The notes under the pieces were generated by a model. That model was not told the origin of the DNA. It did no database searches and saw only the letters and a list, made by a program, of their open reading frames with translations. The position numbers and the translations under genes were made by a program. From Candidatus Woesebacteria bacterium (GTDB lineage Bacteria > Patescibacteriota > Microgenomatia > UBA8517), in NCBI GenBank assembly GCA_030699485.1, contig JAUYMM010000051.1:1-7341 (forward strand): a stretch of 7,341 nt of DNA, written 5' to 3'. Position 1 is the first letter of the stretch. Each line of letters starts with the position of its first letter. This document shows, piece by piece, positions 6,188 through 7,341 of this stretch.

Positions 6188-6565
6188 TTAACTGTACAGT
6201 TTTAATTTTTTAATTTTGGAGAAGTGTTTTGTATTACTAGTCGCAACTTGTGCACCAATTTCTAAGGCAGTTCCGGCTATAATAGAATCAAAACCACCCA
6301 GTCTATCATTTCTAACCAATTCTCCTGCACATTTTGCAATTTTTTCAGTAAGATTAATTACATTTATTCCCAAGAAAAGTTTATCTGCATGTCTTATATT
6401 GACCTTTTCATTCATACCTCTCCCTGACCAAAATTCTAAAAATACAACAGTCGGTACATAAAGGTCATATTTACCCTCTACTGCACCGTCCACAAGATTT
6501 TGGTATAGCCCTTTTGAGGCTCTTGAATAATCAATAAAAACTGAGGTATCAATTACTATCTTCAT
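6188..6565 (-). CDS. vapC: VapC-like PIN-domain toxin ribonuclease
   Basis: This 125-residue single PIN domain has the usual toxin length. The first acidic residue is Asp6 in IDTSVFID, the second Glu44 in VFLEFWSG, and the third Asp93 in GGFDSIIAGTA. The fourth position is Asn111 in TSNTKHF, a common TxNxxHF variant. These residues bind Mg2+ or Mn2+ in the catalytic site, and family members cut tRNA or rRNA to arrest translation. The start codon lies inside the antitoxin gene (17-base overlap) and no SD is seen, so translation is probably coupled to the antitoxin. The order antitoxin then toxin is usual. All catalytic positions are filled, so the toxin looks intact. The target RNA cannot be predicted. 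Confidence 0.92.
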   Translation of the reverse strand: MKIVIDTSVFIDYSRASKGLYQNLVDGAVEGKYDLYVPTVVFLEFWSGRGMNEKVNIRHADKLFLGINVINLTEKIAKCAGELVRNDRLGGFDSIIAGTALEIGAQVATSNTKHFSKIKKLKLYS

Positions 6566-6824
6566 TTAATTTAAATCTACTATCAAAACTCTTTCTAAAT
6601 TTCTTCATATCATTTACTGATTCATCGGATAAAAATGGTTTAAAATTTTTCATCCATTTCAATTTTGGACCCCAATCAAAACTACCTTCATCAGCCTTAA
6701 CTACCTTAAACAACGGAATACCTCTTTTACCGTTATTGACAACTACTGGATTACCTGCATTTGCCATATCAGAAAACTTGCTTATATTCTTTCTAAAATC
6801 GGTGTAGGATACTGTATAATTCAT
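6549..6824 (-). CDS. Phd/YefM-family antitoxin
   Basis: This 91-residue protein has an N-terminal Phd/YefM-like fold. MNYTVSYTDFRKNISKF is followed by GNPVVVNNGKRGIPLFKVV (residues 24-42), the beta-hairpin region typical of this DNA-binding dimer. The C-terminal part (about 52-91: aromatic-rich, then charged) would wrap around and block the PIN toxin. Its stop overlaps the toxin gene by 17 bases. ATG 6824 sits about three bases after the predicted transcription start, so the message is nearly leaderless. A perfect palindrome with two TGTACA cores in its promoter fits autorepression; TGTACA is the core recognised by E. coli YefM-YoeB. Phd/YefM antitoxins paired with PIN toxins are well known. 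The assignment is firm; the exact subfamily is not. Confidence 0.88.
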   Translation of the reverse strand: MNYTVSYTDFRKNISKFSDMANAGNPVVVNNGKRGIPLFKVVKADEGSFDWGPKLKWMKNFKPFLSDESVNDMKKFRKSFDSRFKLNEDSN

Positions 6825-6833
6825 ATAAAATAT

Positions 6834-6862
6834 ATTATATGTACATAATGTACATATGTCAA
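6834..6862 (-). promoter_or_regulatory. Consensus promoter of the toxin-antitoxin operon
   Basis: On the minus strand TTGACA (6862-6857) and TATAAT (6839-6834) are both perfect consensus hexamers separated by exactly 17 bases. The predicted start is near 6827, just before ATG 6824. The -35 box overlaps the stop codon of the DNA ligase gene (6861-6859), so the promoter is embedded in the end of the upstream gene. Confidence 0.85.
6837..6857. promoter_or_regulatory. 21-bp perfect palindromic operator with two TGTACA cores
   Basis: Positions 6837-6846 are the exact reverse complement of 6848-6857 around A6847. The site contains TGTACA twice (6840-6845 and 6849-6854), nine bases apart, on one face of the helix to a first approximation. 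It fills the promoter spacer and touches both the -10 and -35 boxes, so a bound antitoxin or toxin-antitoxin complex would exclude RNA polymerase. Confidence 0.75.
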
Positions 6863-7341
6863 TTGGTAATTTCTTTTAACTCTTGTAAAGTTGTGGCTTC
6901 ATTTACTCCTTTATCTTCTCTAATTCTCAAAAATCGTGGAAAACGAAGAGAAAGACCAAGAGAATGTTTAGTACTTTTTGAAATACTATCTGCAGACACT
7001 TCAACTATCAAAGAAGGTATTGCCCAAACATCAGGAATTAGATCTTTCTGTGCTTCATATTCTTTAGGCTTAGTTTTTGAAGAAAGCTTATTTAATCTAT
7101 TTTTAATTTTAACCAACATATCTTCTGTTAATCCAGTTCCAACCTTGGTTAATGTTCTAATAGTATCTCCATCTTTGATGCCTACTAATATTTTACCCAA
7201 CCCAAACTGCGCTCTCTTACCTTTACCAACGAAGTAACCCATTACAATGCAATCTAGAGTGTCAGAAAGCCTACCCTCCATACCTTCTTCTTCTTTCATC
7301 TTAACCCAATTCCAGCCTGTTCTGCCTGACACATATTTACC
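6859..7341 (-). CDS. lig: ATP-dependent DNA ligase, C-terminal part (5' end outside window)
   Basis: About 160 residues are visible, running in from the right edge. They begin GKYVSGRTGWNWVKMK, which is ligase motif V with the two lysines of WVKMK at the end of the adenylation domain. The OB-fold domain follows (DCIVMGYFVGKGKRAQFGLGKILVGI) and then motif VI, SLRFPRFLRIREDK, near the C-terminus. The two motifs with this wording point to the archaeal/eukaryal ligase I-type ATP-dependent family rather than the NAD+-dependent LigA of most bacteria. The enzyme seals nicks in DNA during replication or repair. A GTG at 7332 is internal, since the frame is open to the edge and continues motif V upstream. 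The gene ends in TGA inside the toxin-antitoxin promoter. The nucleotidyl lysine motif lies outside the window. Confidence 0.93.
   Translation of the reverse strand, partial: GKYVSGRTGWNWVKMKEEEGMEGRLSDTLDCIVMGYFVGKGKRAQFGLGKILVGIKDGDTIRTLTKVGTGLTEDMLVKIKNRLNKLSSKTKPKEYEAQKDLIPDVWAIPSLIVEVSADSISKSTKHSLGLSLRFPRFLRIREDKGVNEATTLQELKEITN

Noticed and set aside
6191..6200. ACTGTACAGT palindrome containing TGTACA at the toxin gene end, considered as another operator
   Set aside because: It encodes the last toxin residues (LYS), lies far from any promoter and is too short to separate from chance.
6839..7237. Plus-strand 132-residue frame at the right end
   Set aside because: It is antisense to the DNA ligase, whose motifs V and VI are unmistakable.
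7330..7332. GTG as the start codon of the ligase gene
   Set aside because: The frame is open to the window edge and the preceding codons (GKY) continue motif V, so the gene starts outside the window.

Overview
The window is AT-rich and fully bacterial in character. It carries a bacterial-type peptidyl-tRNA hydrolase, SD-led and start/stop-overlapping genes, and sigma70-like promoters. It also carries an archaeal/eukaryal-type ATP-dependent DNA ligase, a DUF4870/Tic20-like small membrane protein and an unusually short peptidyl-tRNA hydrolase. That mix, with very compact gene packing, suggests a Candidate Phyla Radiation bacterium, perhaps of the Microgenomates group. This is inference from gene style only; there is no rRNA or other taxonomic marker in the window.

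Layout. Positions 5465 down to 1 hold one tightly packed minus-strand transcription unit of five genes: an Nramp-like metal transporter, a P2-type cation ATPase, a CaCA-family cation/Ca2+ exchanger, a DUF4870-like membrane protein and peptidyl-tRNA hydrolase (pth, cut by the left edge). Junctions are 0, 1, 23 and -4 bases, so translational coupling is likely. The first three proteins are all divalent-cation transporters or candidates and look like a metal (Ca2+/Mn2+/Mg2+-type) homeostasis cassette fused to a housekeeping pth operon.

From 5504 to 6162, two short plus-strand genes of unknown function are transcribed divergently from the cassette. They start from a 38-base intergenic region in which two extended -10 promoters lie back to back. 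From 6824 down to 6188 is a Phd/YefM-type antitoxin plus VapC-like PIN toxin operon. Its consensus promoter contains a perfect 21-bp palindrome with two TGTACA cores, and its -35 box overlaps the stop codon of the DNA ligase gene entering from the right edge (7341 to 6859).

Most notable observations: (1) a GC-rich, two-hairpin element resembling IS200/IS605 ends sits in frame inside the nucleotide-binding region of the P-type ATPase and is translated through; (2) every recognisable promoter places its -10 box almost on the start codon, so first genes appear leaderless, while at least one operon-internal gene has a clear Shine-Dalgarno; (3) the peptidyl-tRNA hydrolase lacks about 20 residues between its catalytic His and the FMN motif. 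No tRNA, rRNA, CRISPR array, complete insertion sequence or convincing intrinsic terminator for any gene was found.
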